Program-made: the position numbers and the translations under genes
Shown: piece after piece, positions 13,601 to 25,029 of the stretch
How positions within the stretch are numbered: the first letter of the stretch is position 1
Layout: each line of letters opens with the position of its first letter
The notes under the pieces: model-generated
Told to the model about the DNA's origin: nothing
The model's input: the letters and a program-made list of their open reading frames with translations, nothing else
Database searches by the model: none
Assembly (NCBI GenBank): GCA_000499405.2
Contig: HG738136.1
Coordinates: forward strand, 1 to 64,000
Direction of reading: 5' to 3'
Source: Onchocerca volvulus
Taxonomy: Eukaryota > Nematoda > Chromadorea > Rhabditida > Onchocercidae
Length of the DNA stretch: 64,000 bases

Positions 13601-14509
13601 TACATATCAATATACATACGAAACATAACGGAAAATTTATGCAAATATGGAAAGCAAATTTCACAGAAAGAAACCATATGGTACATAACAATATTGATTT
13701 ACACATAAAACTCATTCACAAAAAAAAAAATTTACTCTGGAGCAATTAAAGAGAGTATAAACCCGGGAATCCCGGACCATCGACAATATCTCATAGCAAT
13801 TTGGAAATATGGACTACCATGAACTAATTAGTTTTGGAAAATAAAAAAACAATAAAATCTGTTGAATATTAAAAAAGATTATTATCAGGATTATCTAGAA
13901 CCAAGAATCCCTGAATTAATTAATACAGTCAGAAAAGCTGTATAACTACATAGAAAATAATAGAAATTCATTTCAGATGAATAGAAGCATATTTAAAAAA
14001 AAAAAAAAAAAATATTACCTTCTTCAGATAGCGAACAATCTTTTTCAAATCATATTCAGGTGCAATTCCTTGTACAGTTGTAATGGTTTTACGACCAGTT
14101 CGTTGTTGAATACGGATATGACAGAAACCTTGACGGGTACCTTCTTCATCTTCTAGCTGTTCAAAAGCATCTGCAAAAGTATGCATGAAAACAAGGTTTG
14201 GAGATTAAAAATCATTTATCTTAATTCTCTTATTAGAAAAACGTGTAAGGAAATGTTAAATTTACTCCTCTAAACGAAACACTTTTTTTTTTTACGTCGA
14301 TTTCAAATCTACGCTACATCTTTACTCATTCCATTTCCAATCTATCGCTAACTCCTCGGAGAATTTTATTAACAAAATTACTACAAATCTGAATTCAATT
14401 ATAGCCAAAACAAATGTACAAATGTAATTCATAAGAATCAAAGCAAGTCTCGAAAAAATCCCATACCTTTAGGTTTGTTTAAGTTTTGAATTGATGACGC
14501 AGCAGTCAT
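10682..14509 (-). CDS. eif-1: Translation initiation factor eIF1 (SUI1)
   Basis: Three exons, 14467-14509, 14019-14170 and 10682-10828, join in frame to give 113 residues, the usual eIF1 length. Exon 1 encodes MTAASSIQNLNKPK. Exon 2 carries HIRIQQRTGRKTITTVQGIA. Exon 3 carries CNGTTVDHPEYGEVIQLTGD and ends KIHGF then TAA. eIF1 binds the 40S subunit near the P site, keeps the preinitiation complex open and enforces start-codon choice. All splice sites are canonical (GTATGG, GTAATA; TTTTGCAG, TTTTCAG). An acceptor, ATTCTTCAG, ends at 14528, 19 bases before the ATG, fitting SL1 trans-splicing. Intron 2 is 3.2 kb and contains the whole PIG-B gene on the same strand. Identification is essentially certain. 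Confidence 0.97.
11971..13461 (-). CDS. PIGB: GPI mannosyltransferase 3 (PIG-B), intronless and nested in an eIF1 intron
   Basis: A single 496-codon frame (TAG at 11971-11973). PIG-B adds the third mannose of the GPI anchor in the ER membrane using dolichol-phosphate-mannose. Hallmarks are FVPDELFQSVEVAH with the luminal acidic pair near residues 30-31, GTGYLSWEW soon after, the HKEHRF motif of this GT22 family near residue 308, and many hydrophobic segments. The human protein is about 550 residues, so this is close to full length. The frame is open 10 codons further upstream, but a TTTTGCAG acceptor at 13491-13498 precedes them. The first ATG after it is at 13461, which I take as the start of a trans-spliced mRNA. 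The lack of introns contrasts with all neighbouring genes. A cis-spliced 5' exon within the host intron cannot be excluded. Confidence 0.92.
   Translation of the reverse strand: MPSKNFTLLCALIALRILNVFLVRTYFVPDELFQSVEVAHWAVYGTGYLSWEWMASLRSVLHPFIIAILYFLGHLCAIDSNLFIIQTPRALHAVLFALSDYCYYKFARRILSPNGAKYALLSYLSCWFVWYCAPRTLSNTLETILTLFALQWYPLSKADLKQSYFWPYMSIGLLTILIRPTAILIWIPFGLWHLWRSDSIMKLLLHHTFLSCFPVLFLVIVLDSISYGKLTFTAWNFIRFNVLEGGSDHFGSHPWHWFISQGLLAVLTIHLVPIFWGMVVAVRNRSVPFVFFCVPVLYITIHSLIAHKEHRFLLPIIPLLCLFAGIFFHDRLQHQSHIFWIRLLLVVNISLAGYFGLFHQSGPFSATYWITEDAKLRFSKGQHFELIQLMPCFSLPQYSYFHDFNVTVTALDCSPNFTHHPDYIDQADHFHDDPKRWIDANLDLVKKAHYLVFYEKTYRTIQNSIIPLGFKICAHFFHAHFLSSIRQDHYIVVLCQ
13491..13498 (-). promoter_or_regulatory. 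Probable trans-splice acceptor for PIG-B, inside eIF1 intron 2
   Basis: TTTTGCAG on the minus strand, followed by TGAAG and, 27 bases on, an ATG opening PIG-B. It lies between the eIF1 donor at 14018 and acceptor at 10829, so it can compete for the eIF1 exon 2 donor as well as for spliced leader. Confidence 0.55.
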
Positions 14510-15837
14510 TCGATCTTCCTTTATTTCCTGAAGAATTTAACAATTCTTTCCTTTAAATTTTGAAAGATTTCAATAAAAATTAAATCTTAACTTCAAGAGA
14601 TTTCATTTACTGACCTTACATATAATGCATAAGCAACTTTATTCTCATATACACATCATTCAACACAAAGTAATTCTATAGTCATAAACTTTATGAAGCA
14701 CAGTTAACTCTTATATAAACTAAATATACTTCAACAAAACTATATTTACTATAGCTTAAATTATCGTTCGACTTGAGTCTGGAACCAAATTTAAAACCTG
14801 AAAATTAGTTCAATTCTAGTTTATTTTGATTGTAATATGATACAATTGTCCTAAAAAAAAAGTGATTAACTTTGGATCAAACATTACTACGGAATATACA
14901 TAACTTTACAGAATTAAAAATCCGCGCATGCTAAGCAACATAGGATAAAAGTCAAATATCAAATAAGTAACAAGAACAATTCTTAGCAATGGGAAAAAAA
15001 TGTCATGTTAGTCTTAATCAAAAATTAAGAAATTTCCTTTTTACTTTTATTGCTTATTGCTTTTACTTTCGATCCTCAACAAAAGCTACAACAGTATTAG
15101 ATTACAGATGGTGATCTTGCCAACTTATACACTTAAACTAGGAACATTTCAAGATTATAAAAGACCAAATCTGAGAAATAAACTAGAGTTCAAAGCATGA
15201 ACTTAAACCAATATAATACAAAGATCTAGCTTTAAATTTAACTAAAATGGTCTATTTCGTTTTACCCTACTAATAAGCAATTCAAATCATTCAGTGAAAA
15301 ATTCCAACTTCCTCTTCGTTCTCTGTCCCCTCCCTCGTTCTCTCTCTCTAGTCTCTACCCCGCTTCCTCTCCTATTCGACAAAGTCTGCTAATTATAACC
15401 AAACTTATATTTTTTCTTAATTAGCTATACTATAAATAAATCAAACATTCAAAAGAAAATCTTAGATTTGCTTAAACATTCCAAATTACAAGTCTATATT
15501 CAATGAATTATGCCATCGTTATTTCCTCAATCTATTACAAATGATCTTTCATATCCCATTATTCCTTTATATATGCTCCCCTTCACAATATTTTCACCTC
15601 ATCATTACATTGTGACACTAAACAAACTACTATAAATGACGTTTTTTGTCATTTCCATGTTATCTCATGAATCCTACCAAACTTTGCTTCTCTCAATATC
15701 GCCACGTGTGCATTACTTAAACGATCTCGCCATCTTCTTTCCAATCTTTAATCCACACAAAAACATACTGCCTCACCTCCATACAAACCTACCCACTCAC
15801 CCATATAAAAACTATTACAACAAAGCATCCCATCGAT
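14510..15837. other. eIF1 upstream region
   Basis: Contains the eIF1 5' acceptor (to 14528) and, around 15310-15375, a pyrimidine-rich patch much richer in C than its surroundings (TCCCTCGTTCTCTCTCTCT and similar), which could be a promoter element of eIF1. No exon could be supported. Confidence 0.35.
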
Positions 15838-16412
15838 TTATAATAAAAAAAGTCGCCAATATTTTACATCACTACGTTTTGGGTCTGAATGTAATAAGTT
15901 TGGATCACGGAACAAATCTAGATTTAAATGCAAATGTTCCTCGGGTTTTTTTGAAATAAAACTTTGTTGCGAAATTATTTATGTTCAATTTTTTTTTTTG
16001 ATTATACTTTTTTACATTTTTTCTCCAATCAATTGACTTTAAATAGCGAAAATGTAGTTGAATTTTTAAATACTTATAGAAACTAAAAATGATCAAAATT
16101 AATTGAGAATAATTCCATCTTTCATAGTTCTCTATTTTTTTTTTCTAATTTGATAATTTATCGCAATAACACGGAAAAAGTGGTTTTTCAAAGCAAGTAT
16201 ATAGTAGATGAAAATAACTTCGTAAAGAAATTGCGCCAATATCTTTCCTTTTTCTTTCTCCTTTTTCTCTCTCCTCCCATAGGAATATGCTAACTTATAA
16301 ATTTCAATTTTAGTACAATTTCTTACTTTCCAAATACCATGGATTTTCATCAGTACGAATCATGCAATTTGGTGGCATAATGAATGATAAATTTTCAAAT
16401 AAACGATGAAAA
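15838..16412 (-). CDS. Unrecognised gene, two exons, possibly frameshifted
   Basis: Exon 16327-16412 (after TTTTTTTCAG, before GTAAGA) encodes FHRLFENLSFIMPPNCMIRT then DENPWYLE. If trans-spliced, translation would start at MPPNCM. Exon 15838-15939 (acceptor ACCCGAG) encodes EHLHLNLDLFRDPNLLHSDP then KRSDVKYWRLFLL and TAA at 15838-15840. The first ends in phase 1 and the second starts in phase 0, so an exon is missing or a boundary is wrong. A run of seven T falls at the end of the second; with six T the frame would continue into YYKSMGCFVVIVFIW, a membrane segment, reaching an ideal GTGAGT donor at 15800. The layout faintly recalls small complex I accessory subunits, but I do not claim a family. 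It may be decaying. Confidence 0.4.
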
Positions 16413-17683
16413 CTGAAAAAAAAATTGTATCATAAAATTTTTATAAATTTTAAAAAATCCTAAAGAACATTTAAATTATTAAATTTTTGAAAAAAATAAG
16501 GAACATTTGAAAATTTTCATTTGGGAAATTAGAAAAGAATAAAAAAATAATTTAATATTCAAAAAACCAAAACATTTAGGAATCCGAAAATTTTTAAAGA
16601 TTTCAGGAAATAAAAGAAAAATTTCGAACGATTAAACTAAAACAATACTTTTTAAAACAGTAAAATAATAGAAATTTCAAAAAATTGTTTTGATATTTTG
16701 AAAATAACAAGAGTAAGTTCGGATATAAAGAATGAATAATTGATCAAAAATCTCTATCTTATTCTTCAATATACTCAATTCATGTATATCAATTTTTTAA
16801 AAAAGAAATTTCTAGATATTAACCTTTATATATGTTGATTTTTTTCCTTATCAATTCGGATGATTTTGTGTGAACTTTTTAAATCAGTCGTTTTAATCGA
16901 CATAGAAATGAAAGCTTCTTCGATCCCGATTATGATGTGCTTCACGCTTCACTACAGAATATACCAGAATATAAAACGCGAAGCTCAGAACTGTTTAGAC
17001 AATATTTTTATCTTTTATTAAAAATATCGACTGAAATATTTCCTTCAAGAAATTATTTCACAAATTAACAGCAATTTCGAATATTAACAAAATTTGACAA
17101 AGAAAAAACAAAAAAGAAGTAAAGTGAAGTGATAGGATTGAACAAAATATAATAAAAATCGAGGTAAATTTTTTTTAAACATTTTTATATTTCCAAATAA
17201 GATTTGTAATTGACTTAAACCTTAAGTTAATACATTTCTGCTATATTGTTTAATTTATCATAAGGAAGAAAAAATGAAATAAGCAACAACAATTCTATGA
17301 TTTCGAAATTTTTAAAAATTCAACATACTTATACAAAAATTTTTTTCATAATAAGAAAAAAAGAAAGAAAAAACAAAATTGAAAAAAAAATGAAATAAAA
17401 TTTCACAATTTATATCAAGATATAAAAAATGTCTGATAAATGAGATTTAAACAATCTTAAATTTATTTTGCCGAAATTTTTTTTAAAGAATAATGTATTG
17501 ATTATTATCAAAATTACATTATTTTTTGGAATTCAATGCAAGAATGTAAAAAATTATGAGCATTTTTCACCATACATCGTAATCTTCATTATTATCATTT
17601 CTAATATCATCAAATATTTTGCCTTCATCAACATCATCATTATTCTTGCTGTTATTATCATTATCATCATTTTCACTATAACA
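16413..17683. other. Intergenic, no gene seen
   Basis: A+T-rich spacer downstream of the globin gene. It holds a degenerate ATC/ATT trinucleotide tract at about 17575-17690. An ATG followed by about 25 open codons on the minus strand near 16900 has no usable donor of the right phase. Confidence 0.4.
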
Positions 17684-20600
17684 TTATAAGACATAAAAGA
17701 TATGATCACTAGTATTGATAGAAAGTTTTTTATTGCATGAAAGTCGAACATAATTAAAGCCATCTAATAGTTTACAACCAATATAACGCATCATATCAAT
17801 CCAGGCTTCCATACAACTTGGATCAATATCAGTTTCTAAAAGATCCACTACCGTACATACAACTTGGCTGCAAAATAATCGCACCGTTTCTTCGTTAAAA
17901 GATTCCGCCTATAAAATTAGCCATTTCACTTTTTCAAAAAATAATTTATTTAACATTTACCTTTTTTTTCTTTTTTGATCGTAAAATTTTTTCCACAGAA
18001 AATTTGATCTAATTAACACAATTGCACGAGAAAAAAGTGACGCATCAAAAGATAAAAAAAAAAAAAAATCAAAATTAGAAAAGTTTTGAAGAAGTTTTCA
18101 CTTGAAAAATGATTGCTTCCAGATTTAGTTTCGTGAATTTAAATTACCATAACTCTAATGGATTAAGTAAGTGACAAATAAGATTAGCTAAATTAAATTC
18201 TTGGATCTAAAATTATAAGGTTTTCTTACAGGAATACTCTAAAATGACGGAATAATTCATGGTAATTGATGAAGTTAAAAAAAAAATTGACAAATTTTAA
18301 ATGATATATTCATTGATATATTTATTTTTATTTATCATATTCATTTTATATTCATTTTTGATTATCATGTAATGATGTTCATTAATTATTCATTGCAAAT
18401 AAATTGGAAAGATGAGCTTACATTTAAAATGAAACTGTCATTTAAAAAAAAAAAAAAAACTTAAGACAAAGTGTGAAGTAAGTTTCACTGGAAAAAAATA
18501 GTTTAAATTGATAATTTATCCTATAAAGATATTGCATAATACATATGTATATAAAAGTGATTTGCTCCATTTCGATTTAACTTATCAACCAATAATTTTT
18601 TCATAATATTTTCTGAAACTGAAAAAATAATGTATTGAAATGCATAAAAGAAAAGATTTCAAAGGAAAGAAAAAGCCTATACCGCAAACTTATAATGCCG
18701 TTGTCCATATCGGAAAACTGCAGGAGCAATTTCCGTTTCAAGTTCGTCAACATGACGCACCTATAAAAAAAAAATTTGAAAATTTGTATTGAAAATATTC
18801 ATCCATGAGCCGAATTTATCTCGGATCGATTATTCGGATAGCATATAAAAAATTGACAATTTTGGTCCATTAATTTAATTTTAGCTATAAGCTGCAAAAA
18901 TAATTTTAAAAGAAGGAAAATTACCGCAAGCGATATTAAATTGGTGAATAATCGCATTTGTCGAAAAATTGAATGTTCATTGGGGACTGATTCGAGAGAA
19001 TCATATTCTTCTACGTGAAAGACTTGTTTTAATGATGCATTTCGCTCGAAAACTCGTCGATAAACGAAGAATCCGAAACATTGCTCAGTAACTTCTAATT
19101 TTCCGCTTATTGTTTGCCACGATTGTCGAATTAATTCTTGTTGCTCAAAAGTCAATGATTAAATAAAAAAAATAAAAAAAAATTGTTGATAAAACAAAAT
19201 TGAAGTTTCAGAATTTTCAAGTAATTTTTGCTAAAAATTTTTTTTTTTTGAGTTTTAAATTTTTAGAAAAACTCGAAAATCTTCAAGAAATATTAACAAG
19301 TTAACATGGCAATACAATGGTTGCGAACTTATTAATTATCGAGAAAAAAAAGCAATGATTAGTTTTTAACCAAAAATTTTCATTTATGCTGTAAGGTTAA
19401 AAGTCAAGTTACTATATTAAATATATATAGTGTAGCCAAATATATCTACAAATCATTATATCAAATATATGTTGAAGAAATGAGATGATTTTCAGACTTT
19501 TCCTACTACAATGCTCAAACTTTTCCATTTTTTCTGAAGTAATGATTATTTACTAACAATTTCAGAAAGTATGCTTTCTTCTGAAGCTATTGAACGAAAT
19601 GAATATGTTTTCAATTGTTTCAACGGCGACACTGATCGTGAACGATCTTTGAGTGGCTTCATCGTCACTTCTACGTCTGATACGTGACCTGTTTCGAAGC
19701 TACGCATCGTCAGACTACCATGTGTACTGATAAATTTCAACCGTTTTTCTTCATCTTCCATTGTTATTGCATTATTTCGCGACAAAAACTTTGTCTTAAA
19801 ATTTTAATTTCAAATAAATTTTCAAATTACTGAAAATATCATATAAATTAATGAAAATTTTGCATTGATTTTCGTTATTTTACAAACAAAAAAATTTTTA
19901 AACTTCAAGAAAAAACGAAAAAACAATTAATTTGCATAAAAAAAATGAAAACTTAAAAATTATGCTACAATAAGTAATCAAATAAACGAATTCCAATATT
20001 TCGCAAATATCACATGGAATCATTAATTTTGATTATATGAGAAAGACGATGATGAAAGAATATGATCAGAAAATAAAATTAATAAAAAATTTCCAAATAA
20101 TTCAAATTGAATAAAAACAAACGAACTTTTTTGCCGGTACTTGGCCCAGGTAAAACACGACTTCGTTGAATCACATTTGGATTATCTAATGATTGATATT
20201 TGGTAATTTTGATATTATCACCTGATATTGATGGTGTACTAGTATTTTTAGTTGACATTATATCAGATTTATCATCCATAAATGTTTTACGACTATGACA
20301 AAGATTCTGAAATGTGTATTGATAGAAGAAATAGTGGGTAATTTTTAAGTTAGAATTCTCAATTCTTAAAAGAAAATAGTTTTAAAATTAATTTATTCAA
20401 AATATTCCTATATATAAAATTTTTTGATTTTTTTTTTCTCAAAGATATTCTAATACTTTAATTATATATACACGCAGTTTTGCAATTTCACCCATTATTA
20501 TATAATTTATGAAATTATATTCGAATACTCAATTAATTATTAGTTCTTTTATAATGCATGAAACAGCAAAATTATCAATTAAAAAAGAAATTTTTTCGAA

Positions 20601-23600
20601 AATTTCTACTCTTACGACATAAAATTAAATTTTGATTTGATGTATCGAAATGGTAAGTTTTTACATTTTTTGGAACTTTTATTTGCTTAAAAGCTTTCTG
20701 TCACCAAGGTAACATAATATACATGAAAATTATAAATAGAGAAAAAAAAAAAGAGATTTGATGTACAGATTATAAAAGTCACGAATTTCATAAGAAATTA
20801 TCGTTATTCTTCTTATTTTCTTGTAATAATAGGCATTCTTCTCAATTTAAAGCAATAATCATTATCAATTTTTTCAATCATTTCCAATTTTGCATTATCA
20901 ACCATTATTAATTTAGTAAATGGTAACAGCAAAAGAACCGGAGTAATTTGAAATAATTATAAAATTTTTAATCCTTCTCTATCCTGATGTAAATTTGCTC
21001 ACAAAATTTGATAAAATAAGCTAAGCACAAATTTGTAATAATTAAAGAAATATTAAACTAGCAAGTTAATCTCAGACATTTATGACAACAAAAATTATGA
21101 TTGTTTTGGTATTAATAAAATTTGAAATCAAATATCTTTGATATTTATGATAATCATCATATTACTAGAATATGATTATCCGTTGATTAGAAAATCAGCC
21201 ATTCTTCAATAATAATATACACCTGGCTAACAAGTATTAGCATGTTAATATATCTCAAGTATTAATATACACCTGGCTAACAAATCTTAAATGAATCATT
21301 CGCTGATATGCTTTTGATAAACATTCAATTACTTTGGGACATTTCCAGTCAACCATGAATACTTCTAAACGAATAAAAATAGATATCAGAATTGAATTTC
21401 CTCAATAAAAAGAATTGTATTCATGATTGAAATGCATCGAATTTGTACTGACGAAATTCTTACTTAAATTCGTGCTTCTTATGAAATTTTTACATGCTCA
21501 GTTTTCTAGTATTTCTTTCAACTGCAAAAAAAATTTGCTTGAAAAGTGAAAAATATAAATAGCACGATTATACGACGATAACTGTGGATTACATAGCAGT
21601 CATTGTATGATTGTCATGATTATATGGCAAATTAATCATGATTGCATGGTAAATTAATCATGATTATACGGTGATAAAAGAAACTATTGATGAAAAAAAA
21701 AAGTAAACAAATTTATGAAACATTTCGTTCTGTATCATCTGAAATTGTCAAATTATCACTTTTGAATTTTACTTAATTTATGAAGTCCATTTATTAGTGT
21801 TATCAAGAGGAAGAAATGAGATTAAGATTTCTTCAGACATTGATCAGGATTATTCAATTATCTATAATTAGCTTTCAAGCACTGATCAAATTGTTCAATT
21901 TTTCGAAATCGCTTTGAAAAGTCGGTCAAGTTTATTTAATTTTATATCATAGCTTCCGGGTATTGGTCAGATCGATCAATTTCTCGGAATAGCATTGTGG
22001 TTTAAAATGATTTGCAACGAAATACGTCTTCATTAGCTGGCTTGTTTCAAATCTGTCCTATGAAAAATTATCGATAATCATAATTAAAATATTTTTCAGT
22101 TCTGTCCATTTCCTGTTTAAAACATATAGTGTTTCAAGTAAATATTACAAATAAATAAATAAATAACATTCCTCCCAAATGAATGTTTAATTAAAAAGCA
22201 AAATATCAAACGGCAATTAAATGAAATAAAAGTAATAAGCAAAATATGCGAATTACTTTCTTTTATGTTTTGTTAGTAGTTTTTTTTTTTTTTTTTTATG
22301 AAATTAATGAATATTATTGAAGGAAAAATGGACAATTATGATTAAAATATTTGAAATGAAAGAGAATAAAAATGAACTTGAATAATGAAAAAAATGTTCA
22401 TTAATACTTAAACGAATTACATTTTCGTTTTTTTCTTTTTTTTTGATTTTTCAAACAAGTAAATAAGTAAGTTTTGAAATCATTCAACTTTTTGTTTCAA
22501 AACTGAACAAAAATAATTGGAATAAAAAGTATATGTTTGGCTGTTGTTAGAAAAGTTAGCATATTTAGAATAAAACAAAGAAAAAAATTTATTAACATAA
22601 ATGAACTGATCAAGTAAACTTTGAAATTATCGACTCGGAAAAAGAAAAAATCCGTCGCAAAAAGAAGAAAAATGCATGATAATAGGAGAAGTTGGATAAA
22701 TGATTGTCTCCTGTCACTAGCAATTTGCTCTATTTCGTTTCATTTCAAACTAACAAATTTAACTCCCGATTTTACGGAAAAATATTCTTTGTCACTTCCC
22801 CCTTTTTTTTTTCTTTCTGTTATTCATTTTTTTTTTTACTTTTTAATATTCTTTTCAGTTAAAGCGACATTTTTTTTTCTTGGTCAATTTGAAATTTTTG
22901 CCGCATTTATTAGAATGATTTATCAGTGAGGAACTGAATTACATTGAAGAGGACATGACATTTTAGGTTTAGGATTTAAAATTAATTAAAAAGAAAATGA
23001 GAAAGATTGATGTAGTATTGAAACTCAGTGATAACGTGAGAAGAATTAAAATAATTTTGAAAACTACTGATCAGAATTATTTTAAAACCTATAGATAGCA
23101 TGAGAAAGAACAAAATATAATTCTAAAACCTATATATGATAAAAATAAAAAAATAATAATTTTAAAAACTAGATTTATTTTGTTTCAAAGATGATTGAAA
23201 AGAAAAAAAAAAGCAAATAAGGCAGGGAAATTATATCATCGATTTTGGATAAAAATGAAAATTATAAATTTTTTAATAATGTAAATTTGTTTGCTAAATT
23301 CCTTTCGTTTTTTTTTCTCTTTTTTTTTTTTTTATTGAACTGCCGTTCGTTTATTTTGCTATTATTAAAATCATTGTGCTAATTTAATTGAAAAAAAGAA
23401 ATTATTAATTAAATGATACAGTTTACTTTCATATTTAAATAATGGTTTAATCGCACAATTTTTTTTTTTTTCTTTTGTTTCATGAAATTCTCATACTGGT
23501 ATAATTTGATACAAAACTGGATCAGTTAATTAATAATTTCTACTTTTTTACAGTTAAACTAGCACAATGATTCTAAGAGCAGCAAAATAAATAAATGAAA

Positions 23601-24087
23601 AAAAAATAATAAATATAACGTGAAAATTCTATATAATATGAAAATTAAACCGTATTTCTGATAATATCGTTAGGTGTTGAAATTTTGTAAATTTCAAAAA
23701 GGAAAGTTTTTAACATTCTCAGACTATAATTTCAAATTTTTAATAGGAAATTTAATCGATAAGAAAAAATGATGAAAAAAGAATTTAGAATAGATGAAAA
23801 TGGGAAATTAAAAAAGATTCACTGCAATATTGAAAAGGATTAAAATGGGATGAAACAGGATAAAATTTAATGCAACAAGTTTATAAACACATATATCAGA
23901 TGAGCCTTCACTTTGGAAAAAAAAGGCGAAGAAATGAATCCTTAATTTTTAAATTCATTATTCGAAACTAATTTTAAGTTTAAATTAAAGTTGCGAACAT
24001 TTAACAATTCCACCATATTTTCGATTTTATCAAATATTACTGAAGTACATATTCCGTGAATATCGAACTTCATTCCTTATTGGGAAA

Positions 24088-24135
<48 letters not shown>

Positions 24136-24281
24136 AATAAAAAAAAAAACAAGCAAACAAATAAGCTTACTTGTTGTAACTTTGATGACAAAGGAGTAGA
24201 TAAACGTCTTATCTCATTATCACTGGAATCAACGAAATCGAAATGATGATGGTTATGGACTGCTGCGTGATAATTACCCAT
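17684..24281 (-). CDS. Nematode globin with long N-terminal extension and myristoylation-type start
   Basis: Exons 24171-24281, 20127-20306, 19558-19794, 18925-19143, 18683-18760 and 17684-17908 join in phase 0 to give about 349 residues. The globin fold starts near QQELIRQSWQTI. The F8 haem ligand is the His in FRYGQRHYKF and E7 aligns with Gln in FRQMRLF, so it should bind haem. The N-terminal ~175 residues are low-complexity and basic, with a likely phosphorylated stretch (RSRSVSPLK). The protein starts MGNYHA, a plausible N-myristoylation site, suggesting membrane attachment as in several C. elegans neuronal GLB proteins. C-terminus ends FYVL then TAA. The exon 3/4 junction is ambiguous: GTTAGT with acceptor TTTTGAG, or GTAAAT with acceptor CAACAAG. 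Intron 1 is 3.9 kb and may hold another exon (21273-21364). An out-of-frame upstream frame (24315-24274) overlaps the start. Confidence 0.82.
21214..21283. repeat. 50-base tandem duplication spanning a splice donor
   Basis: The sequence AATATACACCTGGCTAACAA occurs at 21214-21233 and again at 21264-21283, exactly 50 bases apart; the spacer also contains repeated CAAGTATTA. On the minus strand each copy reads TTGTTAGCCAG|GTGTATATT, duplicating the donor of the candidate exon at 21273-21364. Confidence 0.8.
21273..21364 (-). CDS. Candidate extra exon in globin intron 1
   Basis: Ninety-two bases between a TTCGTTTAG acceptor and a CCAG|GTGTAT donor. They encode VFMVDWKCPKVIECLSKAYQ then RMIHLRFVSQ, which looks like genuine protein. 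It leaves in phase 0, so it would join the globin exon starting at 20306. It enters in phase 1, whereas the MGNYHA exon ends in phase 0, so it must belong to an alternative transcript with another upstream exon. Function unknown. Confidence 0.5.
24089..24131. repeat. Poly(A) tract of 43
   Basis: An uninterrupted A run lying just inside globin intron 1. Its length is likely to vary and to be a sequencing weak point. Confidence 0.9.
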
Positions 24282-24315
24282 TTATACGCATCGCACCATC
24301 AATAATCAGAAGCAT
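24274..24315 (-). promoter_or_regulatory. Upstream reading frame overlapping the globin start
   Basis: After an acceptor GTTTGCAG (ending at 24322) the first ATG is at 24315. It opens a 13-codon frame (MLLIIDGAMRING) whose TAA lies beyond the globin ATG at 24281. If transcripts begin at this acceptor, the overlapping frame would reduce globin translation. Confidence 0.4.
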
Positions 24316-24321
24316 TAAATT

Positions 24322-24996
24322 CTGCAAACTTTAATAAAACCAATAAAATAGCAACAATAAATTTACTAGTATAATATGAGAAGCATACATCATCTAATAA
24401 GCAAAACTGATAACTCTAATCAAAAAGCAGAAATCACAGAAAAGCATTTCATAAATAAAGTGCGAAAATAAAAAGTTAGTCAAAAAAAAAACAAAATATT
24501 TTTTCAAGAAGATCCAAAAAAGCGAAGTAAAAAAAAAAAAATACTTGATAAATAAGCTTGAGTGATATCTGACAAAGTAATTTGCACATGGCTTTTTTTA
24601 TCCATTTTTTATTAATTTATTAATTTCATATTAATTAATTTTTGTTTCAATTTCATATTAACTTTATCTATTTTTATATCAATTTTTGTATTAATTTACA
24701 TTCAAATTATTGCATTATTACCTATATTTATTATTGGTTATTGTTAAATAGATAGAATAAATCTGTTTCATCGATTTGCATCGATCATTTCCAATGAATT
24801 CAAAAAATGTCACAACCATAAATGCTAAATTGTTTCGGGATTCTTTATTATTCACATCCGGCTTATTCCATCAAATTTAACCTTTTCAGACTTCCAGATT
24901 TCCTGCGGGAATTTGACGGCTTTACTGACATTTTCCAATGATCAAAAACGAAACAAATGGAGGAAAAAATTTTTGCATCCTAAATAATGTATGACT

Positions 24997-25029
<33 letters not shown>

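Noticed and set aside
15636..15959. A 107-codon plus-strand open frame
   Set aside because: It has no homology cue or splice support and is antisense to a protein-like minus-strand exon.
22621..22929. A 102-codon plus-strand frame with Lys-rich start and Phe-rich end
   Set aside because: The composition follows A and T homopolymers; no domain or splice context.
24901..24993. Plus-strand 33 open codons after CCTTTTCAG
   Set aside because: Conflicts with a minus-strand ATG-plus-donor reading of the same bases; neither has a partner exon.
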